DNA of 38,119 nt from Chryseobacterium gleum (GTDB lineage: Bacteria > Bacteroidota > Bacteroidia > Flavobacteriales_D > Sanyastnellaceae): assembly GCA_945869405.1 (NCBI GenBank), contig CAMBPD010000005.1, forward strand, positions 1 through 38,119. The letters are read 5' to 3'. Positions 24,044 to 34,318 of the stretch are shown here, piece after piece. Below the pieces are notes generated by a model, which was not told the origin of the DNA, did no database searches, and worked only from the letters and a program-made list of their open reading frames with translations. The translations under genes and the position numbers were made by a program. Every line of letters starts with the position of its first letter. The first letter of the stretch is position 1.

Positions 24044-25060
24044 CTAAAAATCTTCGCTCAACGAGAAGGTCTGCTTGTCTTTATCGGCCAGAACTCCAGC
24101 CTTCTGGTATTCCCCAACGCGCTTTTCGAAGAAGTTTGTTTTTCCTTGCAACGAAATCATTTCCATAAAGTCAAACGGATTGGACTTGTTATATTCCCGA
24201 TCATTGCCCAACTCCAACAGCAAACGATCTGCAACGAACTCAATGTATTGAGCCATTAGATCGCTATTCATACCAATCAACTTCACTGGTAAGGCATCGA
24301 GAATAAACTCCTTTTCGATTTCAACTGCATTGATGATTATTTCACGGATTTGCTCCTTTGGCAATTTGTTGATGATGTGGTTCTTGTAGAGCAGGCAAGC
24401 GAAATCACAATGCAATCCCTCGTCGCGACTGATCAACTCGTTAGAGAAAGTCAGCCCTGGCATAAGACCGCGTTTTTTCAGCCAAAAAATGCTGCAAAAC
24501 GAACCACTAAAGAAAATGCCCTCTACCGCAGCAAAAGCAACAAGGCGCTCTGCAAATGAACCATTCTTAATCCAACGTAACGCCCAATCCGCCTTCTTGC
24601 GAACACAGTCTAACGTGTCTATTGCATTAAACAAGTGGCTCTTGTCTTTTGTGTCCTTTATATAGGTATCAATCAACAACGAATAAGTTTCGCTGTGAAT
24701 GTTCTCCATCATAATCTGGAAGCCGTAGAAAAACTTTGCCTCCGTGTACTGTACCTGACGAACAAAATTTTCGGCCAAATTCTCATTTACGATTCCATCG
24801 CTCGCCGCAAAAAAGGCCAAAACGTGTTTGATGAAGTGGCGCTCATCGTTGTTGAGCTTCGTGTTCCAATCGACCAAGTCGGCCTCCAAATCAATCTCCT
24901 CAGCCGTCCAGAAATTGGCCTCACTTTTTTTGTAAAAATGCCATATGTCGTGGTGAACAATTGGGAATAAAACGAAACGGCCCGGATTCTCATTGAGAAT
25001 GGGCTCCCCTGTGTGTAGTGTCATAGTTTCTTGCAATGCGATTTCTTCTACTGATTCCAT
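24044..25060 (-). CDS. nrdB: Ribonucleoside-diphosphate reductase, beta (small) subunit, class Ia
   Basis: A 338-residue ferritin-like subunit that holds the di-iron/tyrosyl radical cofactor. Ligands are visible in the usual order: the aspartate in [13 protein letters not shown], then E-x2-H with the radical tyrosine in [10 protein letters not shown], the second-half glutamate in [12 protein letters not shown], and [11 protein letters not shown] with E and H. The tyrosine of SETY aligns with the radical Tyr122 of the E. coli protein, so this is a standard tyrosyl-radical enzyme rather than a tyrosine-less type. The C-terminal tail SLSEDF is the peptide that docks on NrdA. It is transcribed first, ahead of nrdA. 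A TATACTTCG, a one-base-longer relative of the TAnnTTyG box, lies upstream near 25096 on the minus strand. Confidence 0.97.
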   Translation of the reverse strand: MESVEEIALQETMTLHTGEPILNENPGRFVLFPIVHHDIWHFYKKSEANFWTAEEIDLEADLVDWNTKLNNDERHFIKHVLAFFAASDGIVNENLAENFVRQVQYTEAKFFYGFQIMMENIHSETYSLLIDTYIKDTKDKSHLFNAIDTLDCVRKKADWALRWIKNGSFAERLVAFAAVEGIFFSGSFCSIFWLKKRGLMPGLTFSNELISRDEGLHCDFACLLYKNHIINKLPKEQIREIIINAVEIEKEFILDALPVKLIGMNSDLMAQYIEFVADRLLLELGNDREYNKSNPFDFMEMISLQGKTNFFEKRVGEYQKAGVLADKDKQTFSLSEDF

Positions 25061-25231
25061 TCGAGTAGGGTAAATTAAGTTAGCGTTAACGAAGTATAGT
25101 TGTCGTGAATGTCCATTAGTTTTTGGTCAAATAAACCTCCCCAGTTTCCTAAAGATCGACAAAGTCAAAGGTGAGCCAAAATCCTCCCGATGACAAAAAG
25201 AAACAATTGACAACCGAACCAACTTTTTAAC

Positions 25232-25273
25232 ATGACAACACTCACGTTTGAAAATCAGCGGCTAACCCTATGA
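25232..25273 (+). other. Mini-ORF 1 upstream of secA (13 codons)
   Basis: ATG at 25232 reads MTTLTFENQRLTL and stops at TGA 25271-25273, which overlaps the ATG of mini-ORF 2 (ATGA). It sits in the 332-bp divergent nrdB-secA gap, which otherwise holds no gene. Whether it is translated is unknown. Confidence 0.2.
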
Positions 25274-25353
25274 AATCCGATTTAAGCGACAGCCTGTCAG
25301 TTCGCTATCCCATGGCACTATTTTTCGCCTCGCGGCGGCCCGTAGCGTGCTAA
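25270..25353 (+). other. Mini-ORF 2 upstream of secA (27 codons)
   Basis: ATG at 25270 opens a 27-codon frame: a polar start (MKSDLSDSLS), a hydrophobic stretch (PMALFFA) and a basic end (SRRPVAC). It closes at TAA 25351-25353, 39 bp before the secA ATG. It overlaps mini-ORF 1 by ATGA. An in-frame TGA at 25249 shows it is not part of a longer frame. The TAA is also the first part of the candidate secA -7 box, so both cannot easily serve the same mRNA. Confidence 0.22.
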
Positions 25354-25358
25354 ATTTG
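25351..25358 (+). promoter_or_regulatory. Candidate -7 box of secA
   Basis: TAAATTTG matches TAnnTTTG exactly, 34 bp before the secA ATG. A T-run (TTTTTC, 25321-25326) stands 24 bp upstream in place of a -33 TTG. Confidence 0.45.
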
Positions 25359-25392
25359 TCGCGGTTCAAAAGAACAGTTTATACTTTATATT

Positions 25393-28300
25393 ATGATTGG
25401 AGCAATTAATAAGATCCTAAAAAAATTCGTTGGCGATAAATCCAAGCAGGATCTCAAAGATATCAACCCTATTGTTGGTCAGGTAAGACAGATCGGACAA
25501 ACACTCACGGGAATCAGCGACGACGATTTGCGCAATAGGGTCGAAAAGTTGAAGGGTCTCGTAAAAACTCGCATTTCTGAACGCGAAGAAGAAATTGCTC
25601 AATTGAAAGTGCAGGCAGAGGCTCTGCAAGGCACCGAACTTGAAAAGAAAGAGAGCGTTTTCGCTCAAATAGATAAACTTGAGAAAGAAGTCGACAGTCA
25701 AATTGAAGAAGTACTAGAGGAGATTCTGCCTGAAACATTTGCTATCGTGCGTGAAACTGCTCGCCGACTCAAAGAAAACCCAGAGATACGGGTTACAGCT
25801 AGTGACTTTGATCGACAACTCGCAACCATCCAATCCAAAGACTACGTGCGCATCGAAGGCGATACGGCGATATGGAAAAACAACTGGATTGCAGCAGGCA
25901 ACCGAACCACTTGGGACATGGTACACTACGATGTACAAATCATAGGTGGTACTGCGCTTCACCGTGGAAAAGTGGCTGAAATGGCAACCGGAGAAGGAAA
26001 AACGCTTGTTGCAACACTTCCCGTTTTCCTCAACGCGCTCGCCAACAGAGGGGTACACCTTGTCACTGTAAACGATTATTTGGCAAAACGTGACTCGGAG
26101 TGGATGGGTCCACTGTACGAGTTTCATGGTCTCTCGGTAGATTGCATCGATAGGCACCAACCCAATAGCCAAGGCCGCCGAAATGCCTCCCGCGCCAGCA
26201 TCACGTTCGGAACGAACAATGAATTCGGGTTTGATTACCTACGCGATAATATGGCGGTTGAAGCCTCTCAGTTGGTTCAGCGCAAACACCATTACGCCAT
26301 TGTAGATGAGGTGGATAGCGTTCTTATCGATGAGGCCAGAACACCTCTCATAATCTCTGGGCCAACCCCAAAGGGCGATGACCAAGAATTCGACGCGCTG
26401 AAACCAAAGGTACTGCTGCTCATGAACGCGCAAAAAGCAGCGTCTACCGACTTTATTACGCTCTCCAAAAAGAAACTGATTGCCGATAACAAATCGCCTT
26501 CAAAAGAAGACATCATAGAAGGTTCGTTGGCTCTATATCGCGCCTACAGAGCTCTTCCCAAAAACAAGGCCCTCATAAAATTCTTGAGCGAAGAGGGAAT
26601 GAAAGCACACCTGCTCAAAACTGAAGGTCAATACCTGCAAGATAACCAACGCGACATGCACAAAGTCGATGCTGAACTCTTCTTTGTTATTGATGAAAAA
26701 CACAATCAAATTGAGTTGACCGATAAAGGTATCCAACTCATCTCCAAAAACATGGAAGATGAGCAATTCTTCTCGCTTCCCGATCTTGGCTCTGAAATCG
26801 CAGATATCGACACAAGCGGCAAATCGGATGAAGAAAAACGCGCAGCCAAAGATGATCTAATGCGCGATTATAGTATCAAGAGCGAACGCATCCACACCAT
26901 AAATCAGTTGCTCAAAGCATATGCGCTTTTCGAAAAAGATGTCGATTACGTGCTCATGGAGAACAAGGTGAAAATCGTTGATGAGCAAACGGGGCGTATC
27001 ATGGAAGGCCGCCGCTATTCAGATGGTTTGCACCAAGCCATTGAAGCCAAAGAAAATGTTCGTGTGGAGGCCGCTACTCAAACGTATGCCACCATCACGC
27101 TACAGAACTTCTTCCGCATGTATCATAAGCTTTCGGGTATGACAGGTACAGCTGAAACCGAGGCGGGTGAGTTGTGGAGCATCTACAAATTGGATGTAAT
27201 TGTTATTCCAACCAACACCCAAATTTCACGCAAAGACATGGAAGACAAGGTGTACAAAACCAAGCGTGAAAAATACAATGCAGTTATCGAAGAAATAGCC
27301 GAGTTGCGCGCTGCAGGTAGGCCTGTCTTGGTGGGAACGACCACGGTTGAAGTGAGTGAGTTACTTTCAAAAATGCTGCGCCTTCGCAACATTGATCACC
27401 AAGTACTCAACGCGAAGTTGCACCAGAAAGAAGCAGATATTGTGGCCATGGCCGGCCGGCCGAGCATTGTAACCATTGCAACCAACATGGCGGGTCGTGG
27501 AACCGACATCAAACTCACCGCAGAGGTTAAGGCTTCGGGTGGTCTTGCAATTATTGGTACCGAACGTCACGATTCTCGGCGCGTTGACCGCCAGTTGCGC
27601 GGCCGTTCGGGGCGACAAGGTGACCCAGGATCTTCGCAATTCTATGTGTCGCTCGAAGATGATCTCATGCGTTTATTTGGTAGCGACCGCATTGCTAAAA
27701 TGATGGACCGCCTCGGATTGAAAGAGGGGGAGGTGATTCAACATAGCATGATTACCTCAAGCATAGAGCGCGCTCAAAAGAAAGTCGAAGAAAACAACTT
27801 CGGCATACGCAAGCGACTATTGGAGTATGACGATGTAATGAACGCTCAGCGCGAAGTAATCTACAAGCGACGCAAACACGCCTTGTTCGGTGAGCGACTA
27901 AAGCTTGACATTGATAATATGCTGTACGACTTAGCAGAAATTGCCGTAGAGCAAAATCACCCAGCGAAAAACTATGAGGGTTTCTCGTTGGATGTGTTGC
28001 GCTATTTTGGAATAGTGCCTCCGATGGGACGAGAAGAGTTTGCCACGTCGAAAATGGACGACGTAATATTTGACACCTACCAAGCGGTTGAAACTCGCTA
28101 CAAGGAACGCGTTCAAGAAATAAAGCGCGAGGCATTTCCTGTCATCAAAAATGTTTTCGAAAACAATTCACAAGGGTTCACAAACATTTCAGTTCCTTTC
28201 AGCGATGCACGGAAAACAATTCAAGTTGCTGTAAATCTTGAAAGAGCCTATCAAAGTGAATGTAATGAAATTGTTGATGCATTAGAGAAGGGAATCACAT

Positions 28301-28758
28301 TGGCGATCATTGACCAAAGCTGGAAAGAACACTTGCGCGACATGGACGATTTGCGTGGCAACGTTCAATTTGCCTCGCACGAACAAAAAGACCCATTGCT
28401 CATTTATAAGCTGGAGAGTTTTAAGCTCTTCAAAAACCTGATTGCAAAAGTGAACGGCGAGCTTACAAATTTCCTCATGCACGCTAAGCTACCCCAAGGA
28501 CAGCAAGCACAAGTGCGTCAGGCGTCTACTGTAAAAACCGCTGAACCAACAAAGGTCAATGTGCAAAAAGCAGAGAGCTTAAACTTACAACAACGTGTGG
28601 CGGTAAGCCAGCAACAACCCCAACAGCAGTCGGCTTTGCCTCAAGGTCCGCCAGTAAAGGCAGAGCCCGTAAAAGCCGAAGTTCGTATTGGTCGAAATGA
28701 TGCATGCCCTTGCGGAAGTGGTAAGAAATACAAAGCCTGCCATGGTCAAGAGGCCTAG
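25393..28758 (+). CDS. secA: Protein translocase ATPase SecA
   Basis: A 1121-residue motor that drives preproteins through SecYEG at the inner membrane. Walker A is MATGEGKT (197-204), and the DEAD-type Walker B is [21 protein letters not shown] (about 303-322). The second nucleotide-binding fold contains [12 protein letters not shown] and [30 protein letters not shown]. The C-terminus ends in the zinc-binding SEC-C motif [14 protein letters not shown] after a Q/P-rich linker. It is about 200 residues longer than E. coli SecA; extra segments lie near the N-terminus (a coiled coil at about 60-115) and around 330-480, as is usual in Bacteroidota. It feeds substrates, including T9SS cargo such as the first gene here, to the periplasm. 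It is convergent with the ABC-F gene. Confidence 0.97.
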   Translation: MIGAINKILKKFVGDKSKQDLKDINPIVGQVRQIGQTLTGISDDDLRNRVEKLKGLVKTRISEREEEIAQLKVQAEALQGTELEKKESVFAQIDKLEKEVDSQIEEVLEEILPETFAIVRETARRLKENPEIRVTASDFDRQLATIQSKDYVRIEGDTAIWKNNWIAAGNRTTWDMVHYDVQIIGGTALHRGKVAEMATGEGKTLVATLPVFLNALANRGVHLVTVNDYLAKRDSEWMGPLYEFHGLSVDCIDRHQPNSQGRRNASRASITFGTNNEFGFDYLRDNMAVEASQLVQRKHHYAIVDEVDSVLIDEARTPLIISGPTPKGDDQEFDALKPKVLLLMNAQKAASTDFITLSKKKLIADNKSPSKEDIIEGSLALYRAYRALPKNKALIKFLSEEGMKAHLLKTEGQYLQDNQRDMHKVDAELFFVIDEKHNQIELTDKGIQLISKNMEDEQFFSLPDLGSEIADIDTSGKSDEEKRAAKDDLMRDYSIKSERIHTINQLLKAYALFEKDVDYVLMENKVKIVDEQTGRIMEGRRYSDGLHQAIEAKENVRVEAATQTYATITLQNFFRMYHKLSGMTGTAETEAGELWSIYKLDVIVIPTNTQISRKDMEDKVYKTKREKYNAVIEEIAELRAAGRPVLVGTTTVEVSELLSKMLRLRNIDHQVLNAKLHQKEADIVAMAGRPSIVTIATNMAGRGTDIKLTAEVKASGGLAIIGTERHDSRRVDRQLRGRSGRQGDPGSSQFYVSLEDDLMRLFGSDRIAKMMDRLGLKEGEVIQHSMITSSIERAQKKVEENNFGIRKRLLEYDDVMNAQREVIYKRRKHALFGERLKLDIDNMLYDLAEIAVEQNHPAKNYEGFSLDVLRYFGIVPPMGREEFATSKMDDVIFDTYQAVETRYKERVQEIKREAFPVIKNVFENNSQGFTNISVPFSDARKTIQVAVNLERAYQSECNEIVDALEKGITLAIIDQSWKEHLRDMDDLRGNVQFASHEQKDPLLIYKLESFKLFKNLIAKVNGELTNFLMHAKLPQGQQAQVRQASTVKTAEPTKVNVQKAESLNLQQRVAVSQQQPQQQSALPQGPPVKAEPVKAEVRIGRNDACPCGSGKKYKACHGQEA

Positions 28759-28782
28759 GAAAAAAAGAATAAATAGACAATC

Positions 28783-30723
28783 TTAGAAGCCGGACAGAAA
28801 TGTTCCGGTTTCTTCCCATTGAAGCATCACTGCCTCAAGGTCTGCTTTCAGCGAGGCGTAAGTATCTAGTTTCTTTTTAGAAGCGGCGGCGTCTGTATAA
28901 TCAAGCTGTGCAATTTCAATATCCATAGCCGCTATTGCTCCTTCGAGGCGCTCTATTTCGCGCTCGCACTTTTGTAGTTGCGAATCCAGCTTTTTCTTAT
29001 GCTTTTCGCGTTCTTTTTGCTCCTCTCGAGATAGCACCAAATCATCGGGCTGGGCAGTAGGCACTGCCTTCTTCTCCTGCACGACAGGCTTTACCTTTTC
29101 GAAAAGAGCAATTGACTCTGCCTTCTTTTCTTTCAAGAAGTCCAATACATCGCCCTGCCACATACGCAGACGATCGGGCTTTATTTCGTATACCATATTG
29201 GTTAGACCGTTCAAAAAATCTCGGTCGTGACTCACTACCAACAATGTTCCATCATAGCGTGCCAAAGCCTGCTTGAGCACTTCCTTGGATGCAAGGTCTA
29301 AGTGGTTCGTTGGCTCATCGAGCACAAGGAAATTGCAAGGCTGCAGTAAGAGTTTACAGAGCGCTAAACGCGCTTTTTCACCGCCACTTAGCACACGAAC
29401 TTTTTTATCTACATCATCGCCACTGAACAAAAAGGCTCCCAACATGGAACGCACCCCTTTGCGAACATCACCAACCGCTTCATCATCTATCGTCTCAAAA
29501 ACAGTCTTGGTGCCATCCAACTCATCACTCTGGTTCTGTGCGTAATAACCGATACTCACACTGTAACCCGGATTAAACTCCCCATCATGCTCCTCTTTTC
29601 GCATGATCATGCGAATCAATGAGCTCTTACCAACCCCATTTTTCCCTACTAAGGCAATTTTTTCCCCTCGTGCTATGGTAATATCTACACCGCTAAACAA
29701 TCGATTCTCACCATACGCCTTACCCAGAGCTTTACCTTCTAAAATAATCTTTCCAGCATGCGGTGCCGGGGGAAAACTTATGCGGACCTTACTGCCGTCG
29801 ATATCATCTACCTCAATACGATCAAGCTTCTCAAGCTTCCTTATCAAGGTCTGCGCAAACGCAGCCTTATCCTTCTTGGCTCGAAACTTATCAATTAACT
29901 TTTGTGTGTCTTCAATGTATTTCAGCTGATTCTTGGCCGCAGCCTCTTGGCGCTGCACCTCATCTTGTCGCTGAACGATATACTTGCTGTACGAAAATTT
30001 ATAATCGTACACTTTTCCCTTGGTAATCTCTATCGTCCGAATAGTCACATTATCCAAAAATGTGCGGTCGTGGGAAATGAGAACTATTGCGCCTGCGTAT
30101 TCCCTCAAGAATTCCTCGAGCCATTCGATACTTTCAATGTCTAAGTGGTTGGTGGGCTCATCGAGCAGAAGTAGATCCGGATTTTGAAGGAGTATTTTAC
30201 CCAACTCCACACGCATTTTCCAACCTCCGCTGAACTCCTCCATCTTGCGGTTCATGTCCTCAGACCTGAAACCAAGACCCTTCAGCACTTTTTCAATCTT
30301 CTCCTCCAAATTACCACTTCCTAGCAACTCCAATCGGTGTGCTACCTCTTCCAACTCCTCGATCTTGTGCGCATAATCATCGCTCGTGTAATCGTGGTGG
30401 TCTGTAATCGCAACCGACAATTCTTCGAGGCGTTCCTTCAGCTGTTGCACCTCACGAAACGCGGTTGATGCCTCCTCATAAACGGTCGCGTTATCGCTAT
30501 GCCTCATCTCCTGAGCCAAATAGCCCACAGTGGTTCCTCTTGCCAGTGCAATAGTTCCTTCGTTCGGAACTTGAAGCCCCGCCAAAGTCTTTAACAAGGT
30601 TGATTTACCAGCTCCATTTTTTCCAACCAATCCAATACGATCGCGGGGACCAATGAAAAATCCTATACGCGAGAACAACTCGCGTGAGCCAAAATGAATT
30701 GTGAGATTGCCTACAGTTACCAT
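28783..30723 (-). CDS. ABC-F family ATP-binding protein
   Basis: A 646-residue protein with two ABC ATPase domains and no membrane segment, so it is an ABC-F translation factor rather than a transporter. Domain 1: Walker A GKNGAGKST (34-42), signature FSGGWKMRVELGK, Walker B LLLLDEPTNHLD. The interdomain linker is charged and helical (about 240-300). Domain 2: Walker A GKNGVGKSS, signature LSGGEKARLALCK and FLVLDEPTNHLDL. The C-terminal extension (about 540-646) is a coiled coil (KREKHKKKLDSQLQKCEREIERLE), like that of the Uup/YdiF type. ABC-F proteins bind the ribosomal E site and relieve stalling; some give antibiotic resistance, which cannot be judged here. It is convergent with secA, 24 bp apart. 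Confidence 0.92.
   Translation of the reverse strand: MVTVGNLTIHFGSRELFSRIGFFIGPRDRIGLVGKNGAGKSTLLKTLAGLQVPNEGTIALARGTTVGYLAQEMRHSDNATVYEEASTAFREVQQLKERLEELSVAITDHHDYTSDDYAHKIEELEEVAHRLELLGSGNLEEKIEKVLKGLGFRSEDMNRKMEEFSGGWKMRVELGKILLQNPDLLLLDEPTNHLDIESIEWLEEFLREYAGAIVLISHDRTFLDNVTIRTIEITKGKVYDYKFSYSKYIVQRQDEVQRQEAAAKNQLKYIEDTQKLIDKFRAKKDKAAFAQTLIRKLEKLDRIEVDDIDGSKVRISFPPAPHAGKIILEGKALGKAYGENRLFSGVDITIARGEKIALVGKNGVGKSSLIRMIMRKEEHDGEFNPGYSVSIGYYAQNQSDELDGTKTVFETIDDEAVGDVRKGVRSMLGAFLFSGDDVDKKVRVLSGGEKARLALCKLLLQPCNFLVLDEPTNHLDLASKEVLKQALARYDGTLLVVSHDRDFLNGLTNMVYEIKPDRLRMWQGDVLDFLKEKKAESIALFEKVKPVVQEKKAVPTAQPDDLVLSREEQKEREKHKKKLDSQLQKCEREIERLEGAIAAMDIEIAQLDYTDAAASKKKLDTYASLKADLEAVMLQWEETGTFLSGF
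28785..28813. terminator. Hairpin shared by the secA and ABC-F 3' ends (weak)
   Basis: A 10-bp stem, agaagccgga with tccggtttct (one G-U), and a 9-nt loop. It lies at the convergent ends and overlaps the last codons of the ABC-F gene. There is no proper T-run on either side, so it may slow or end transcription only weakly. Confidence 0.3.
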
Positions 30724-30737
30724 GATAAAATCGGCGG

Positions 30738-30770
30738 CAAAAGTACGACCTGAATTAGGCTTTTATCGAA
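30738..30770 (-). promoter_or_regulatory. Candidate promoter of the ABC-F gene
   Basis: On the minus strand: TTCG, 21-bp spacer, TACTTTTG, then 14 bp to the ATG. The -7 box is an exact TAnnTTTG and the spacer equals that of the rplU promoter; the -33 box differs from TTTG at one base. Confidence 0.5.
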
Positions 30771-30784
30771 TAGGCATCAAAACA

Positions 30785-30813
30785 AAAACGCCCTTCGGTT
30801 AGAAGGGCGTTTT
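30785..30813 (-). terminator. Terminator of the porP-gldKLMN operon
   Basis: A perfect 12-bp stem, aaaacgcccttc with gaagggcgtttt, has a 5-nt loop, 18 bp past the gldN stop and followed on the minus strand by T-rich sequence (TTTTTGTTTTG). It separates the T9SS operon from the ABC-F gene. Confidence 0.9.
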
Positions 30814-30831
30814 CACATTTTATACAAGGGC

Positions 30832-31686
30832 TTAAAAGTGCCACAAATCATGTTCTAGTACAAACAAATCGTTCTTGATTCGCTCGCTTTCCATGAGGGC
30901 ATCCACACCCTTCCATGTGGGCGTTACACCACGGTTGTAGACGTTATCTTCCTTCACCACATATCCTTGAAACATGCGCATCTGAAACAACTGGTCAAAG
31001 GTCATTTCCTGAGCGTTGTTGTGCGTATTGAATACATCGTAATTGTTGAAGATATACCGGCACTCCGGATAGTACAACCAGAACAATTCCTTCTGTCCCT
31101 TGATCTCGCCACTTTCTGAGTATCGCAATACAATTGGCGCAATGCCGATGATACGCACATAACGCTCAGAACGCTGCTTATCAAAAATCCAATCTTCCTT
31201 GATTTTATAAGACACCACATCTCGCGATGTGACCTCCTCTACGTTTCGAACCTCTTCCTTTTCTCCAGTGTCCAAGTTTTCCCTATAGCGAATAACTACG
31301 GGGTTGAGCATAGAGTCTAATTCCGTCTGTCCTAGCGGATAACGGAACTCGTCGTCTTCCTGCGTTGGTCCCGTTCCGTAGGCTGTTATTGACCCCTGGT
31401 CAATCAGGCCGATACGAATAACATCAAACAAACTTTTACGGTTCTCCAATTCATCAATCGGGAAGTAAAGCGTCTGGTTGATTTTTTGACGCAAATCAAT
31501 CACCTGCCAAATACGTTTAGCCCACATAACATCGGCCTCACGGAGATAGGGGTAGCTGATTACTTTGCGCGTTGGGTTGTGTTCTCGCACGTAGGCACCG
31601 TCAAGCACAGTTTGTGTTTGCGCTAGAAGTGCTTCTGTAAAAGAAACGACACACAGCAGGAGCAGAAACAGATTTTTACGATTCAT
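30832..31686 (-). CDS. gldN: Type IX secretion system / gliding protein GldN (PorN)
   Basis: A 284-residue periplasmic protein with a signal peptide (FLLLLCVVSFTEALLAQ). Family features are RKVISYPYLREADVMWAKRIWQ and IDLRQKINQTLYFP in the N-terminal half, and KEDWIFDKQRSERYVRIIGIAPI later. GldN/PorN associates with the GldK/PorK lipoprotein in the periplasmic ring beneath the outer membrane and contacts the GldLM motor. The length is close to the family norm. It is the last gene of the operon, 12 bp after gldM, and is followed by a strong terminator. Confidence 0.95.
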   Translation of the reverse strand: MNRKNLFLLLLCVVSFTEALLAQTQTVLDGAYVREHNPTRKVISYPYLREADVMWAKRIWQVIDLRQKINQTLYFPIDELENRKSLFDVIRIGLIDQGSITAYGTGPTQEDDEFRYPLGQTELDSMLNPVVIRYRENLDTGEKEEVRNVEEVTSRDVVSYKIKEDWIFDKQRSERYVRIIGIAPIVLRYSESGEIKGQKELFWLYYPECRYIFNNYDVFNTHNNAQEMTFDQLFQMRMFQGYVVKEDNVYNRGVTPTWKGVDALMESERIKNDLFVLEHDLWHF

Positions 31687-31698
31687 AGGTTTTCGTTT

Positions 31699-33408
31699 TT
31701 ACTGTATTTTCAACGTGATTGCCGACAGTTTACGGTCGGTATTGTCGGGCATTTTACACATGATTTGCTCGATGAAGATCTTTTCACCCTTCTTCATCTT
31801 TCTAATTGCCTGACTCGCCTCATCGGTAATACGATTTCCATTGCACTTGTATTCCTTGATGACTCCGTTACTCACCAATGTCACTACGAATGAGGTGACT
31901 TGCGCGGTAACCGGGAAGTCGAATCCTTCCATATCGGCGCGAACGCCAGCCGCAACAGATGCATCTCCTTGCGGAATCAGGCTGTCGTATGGCTTCTTTC
32001 CACCAAATGAAGGAATTGGATCAGGTATACGTTTTATACGGAAATTACGAGCGGGCATCGACACTGATTCACCATTGATGTTGGCACTCACATTTATTGT
32101 GGCCTCCTTGCCTTCTCCTGGCTTCACGTTGTAAGTGCCATCAGAGCTAGGAGATATGGAACCTCCGCTCATCGTCACAGATAGAGCACTGCGATCTACA
32201 CCTGGAACAGATACCTCTACAGGATTATCCAAACCACGATAGAACACGTTCATGTTTACTGGAGAAACAACCAACGCAGGTTCTCCCACGAAGAAGGGCT
32301 GAGTAGCAAAAGGAATAAACTCCATCTTACCGTCTTTCTCGTAACCGATTTGACCTGTGTAACCATGCGGACCCAAGCCCAAGCTTCCGGTGTTCACCTT
32401 GAAGCGGCACTTACCATCCGGATCGGCTGCAATACCATCACCTGAAGCACCAAATGCGCTTGGTATTGGCACCTTATCCCCGTTGTATGGGCCACCCATA
32501 TAAAGCTTCGTGTTGCTGGTCTTGTTGTAAGCTGCTAGGTAAACCTCCAGCTCGTAATCCTTACCTTTCAATACATAGCTTTGAAGCGGAACGGCCGCAA
32601 CGGTCACATCCGAAAACTTCAAGTCAGTCGCGTTGATACTGGATGCCAAGAAACTCATAACCGATGTCTTTGCATTCAGCACATCTGTCTCAATCTTTGA
32701 CATGGTCGCAATAATAGCCGCAAGTGGTGAATGGTAAAACTTGTTTGTCTCCCAAACTTCCATGTTGCCCTCTGCATCTGGCTCCTCGTTGTAAACGAAC
32801 GAGCTGTCTAGACTTGCCATTATTTCAGCATCGAGCCCTATCAACTTTCCATCGATGTTGGTGACTTGCATCGCCTTCATCTTGTCCTTAAACTCAATCA
32901 ACTTCGTCTTCAATTCGAAAGCCGACCAAGGTTCTTGCTTCGGCGCTTGTGGATTAGCACCTACCAACAGCGACGTGTTGTTTTGGTTCTCGTCCAATTT
33001 TGTCACCTTATCACGACCCTCTTTGGAGCCTAAGTCAATGGCTTTCTTTTTATCTTCCGTCATGAACTCCTCGTAGTCCGCTCCCGCTGGATCTCCTTTC
33101 ATAGAGCATGCAATGGTGCGCGCCTTGAGAATTTCAATGTAGTCGATTAGTTCGTCGCCAAGTTTAGATACCTCTTCCGCCTTCGCTAAGAACGGAGCTG
33201 CTTTGTCCGCCTCTTTAGCGTTTCGCAGACCGGCCAACGTAGCTTGTGCCTTCGTTTGTAATACTTCAGAGGTTTTACCCAAACCCTTGTTGATTTGGAT
33301 AAACGCATTCAATACATCCTTAGATATATTCATCGCAAGGAGAGCGGTGAGTACTAAGTACATCATCCCGATCATCTTCTGTCTGGGGGTTTCTTTTCCG
33401 CCTGCCAT
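31699..33408 (-). CDS. gldM: Type IX secretion system motor protein GldM (PorM)
   Basis: A 569-residue single-pass inner-membrane protein with a long periplasmic region. The start MAGGKETPRQKMIGMMYLVLTALLAMN is diagnostic. R9 corresponds to the arginine that pairs with the membrane glutamate of GldL in the proton-driven motor. After the helix come four periplasmic domains, with the last rich in beta structure (SVPGVDRSALSVTMSGG and the segment ending RRRKL-like ITLKIQ at the C-terminus). Members are mostly about 510-520 residues, so this one is slightly long. It forms a dimer that spans the periplasm and links GldL to the GldKN ring. It lies between gldL and gldN on the same strand. Confidence 0.96.
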   Translation of the reverse strand: MAGGKETPRQKMIGMMYLVLTALLAMNISKDVLNAFIQINKGLGKTSEVLQTKAQATLAGLRNAKEADKAAPFLAKAEEVSKLGDELIDYIEILKARTIACSMKGDPAGADYEEFMTEDKKKAIDLGSKEGRDKVTKLDENQNNTSLLVGANPQAPKQEPWSAFELKTKLIEFKDKMKAMQVTNIDGKLIGLDAEIMASLDSSFVYNEEPDAEGNMEVWETNKFYHSPLAAIIATMSKIETDVLNAKTSVMSFLASSINATDLKFSDVTVAAVPLQSYVLKGKDYELEVYLAAYNKTSNTKLYMGGPYNGDKVPIPSAFGASGDGIAADPDGKCRFKVNTGSLGLGPHGYTGQIGYEKDGKMEFIPFATQPFFVGEPALVVSPVNMNVFYRGLDNPVEVSVPGVDRSALSVTMSGGSISPSSDGTYNVKPGEGKEATINVSANINGESVSMPARNFRIKRIPDPIPSFGGKKPYDSLIPQGDASVAAGVRADMEGFDFPVTAQVTSFVVTLVSNGVIKEYKCNGNRITDEASQAIRKMKKGEKIFIEQIMCKMPDNTDRKLSAITLKIQ

Positions 33409-33466
33409 TTTCTATACTTTTAATAGGTTGCTTGGATGTTCTTACTACAAGAGCATCACTAAACAA

Positions 33467-34270
33467 TTATTGGCGGGCTGTACCCATTGCGTTAAGCATG
33501 TTTGCATATACCGTGTTGAGCGATTTCAAGTTACGTGAAAGCTCGGAGATGCTTTCCTTGTATACTTTGGTATCCTCGACAGAATCTGCAAGATTCTTAA
33601 CAAGTTCATTCATGTTGCCATACATACTGCGAGTCTTTTCCATCTCTTGCAGTTGTAGCTCATACATGCTATTCAACGACTGAATATTTTCAGTCATCTT
33701 CTGCAAATGCACACCGGCAGTCTGTCCGCTTCTCGCTTGATCAGAAAGACCGGTCAAGGATTCAGAAACCGCTGCATACGTATCTGACAAAGCAGAAACA
33801 TTCTCTGTAGCTGACTTCAGCGTTGATGCGTATTCCTTAGAGGCTGTAGCTGGCGACGAGATATCAGACAAATCTTTTGCCTGTGAACTGAATGCACGCA
33901 TTCCGTCACCGAGGCTAGCGATAAGCTCGGGTTCAATCTTCGCTTCAGAAAGCATCGCGTCGAGTTGAGCGGTTACGCTTCCTCCAGCGTTGCCTTTGGC
34001 GCCCTTCTTATTTAATTCCTTCATTGAATGCTTTGCCTCTTCTGGCATAGCCAACTCTGGATAGACCAATGACCAATCAGGCTCCTCGTGCAAGGGTTCA
34101 AATGCCGAGAAGAAGAAAATTACAGCCTCCGTACTCAGTCCCACCACGAGCAGCAACGACGCAAACGGCCAGTGCTGAATCTTAAACATCGCTCCAATGA
34201 TTACTACGGCTGCTCCAATTCCATAGAGCTTTGCCATGAATTTTTTCCACGCTTTACTTCCAGGTTTCAT
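33467..34270 (-). CDS. gldL: Type IX secretion system motor protein GldL (PorL)
   Basis: A 267-residue inner-membrane protein with two N-terminal helices (about 14-28 and 36-56) and a long cytoplasmic helical tail. The start MKPGSKAWKKFMAKLYGIGA and the block KIQHWPFASLLLVVGLSTEAVIFF are diagnostic. E48 in helix 2 is the conserved acidic residue used for proton flow. GldL forms the ring around the GldM dimer and powers secretion and, in gliding species, motility. The cytoplasmic tail (about 90-267) is serine- and alanine-rich with heptad-like spacing. It sits 48 bp after gldK and 58 bp before gldM, within one operon. Confidence 0.96.
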   Translation of the reverse strand: MKPGSKAWKKFMAKLYGIGAAVVIIGAMFKIQHWPFASLLLVVGLSTEAVIFFFSAFEPLHEEPDWSLVYPELAMPEEAKHSMKELNKKGAKGNAGGSVTAQLDAMLSEAKIEPELIASLGDGMRAFSSQAKDLSDISSPATASKEYASTLKSATENVSALSDTYAAVSESLTGLSDQARSGQTAGVHLQKMTENIQSLNSMYELQLQEMEKTRSMYGNMNELVKNLADSVEDTKVYKESISELSRNLKSLNTVYANMLNAMGTARQ

Positions 34271-34318
34271 AATTTTCTAACGCTTGTAAGGGTTAATAAA
34301 AGGTTGGTTTTTGATTGA

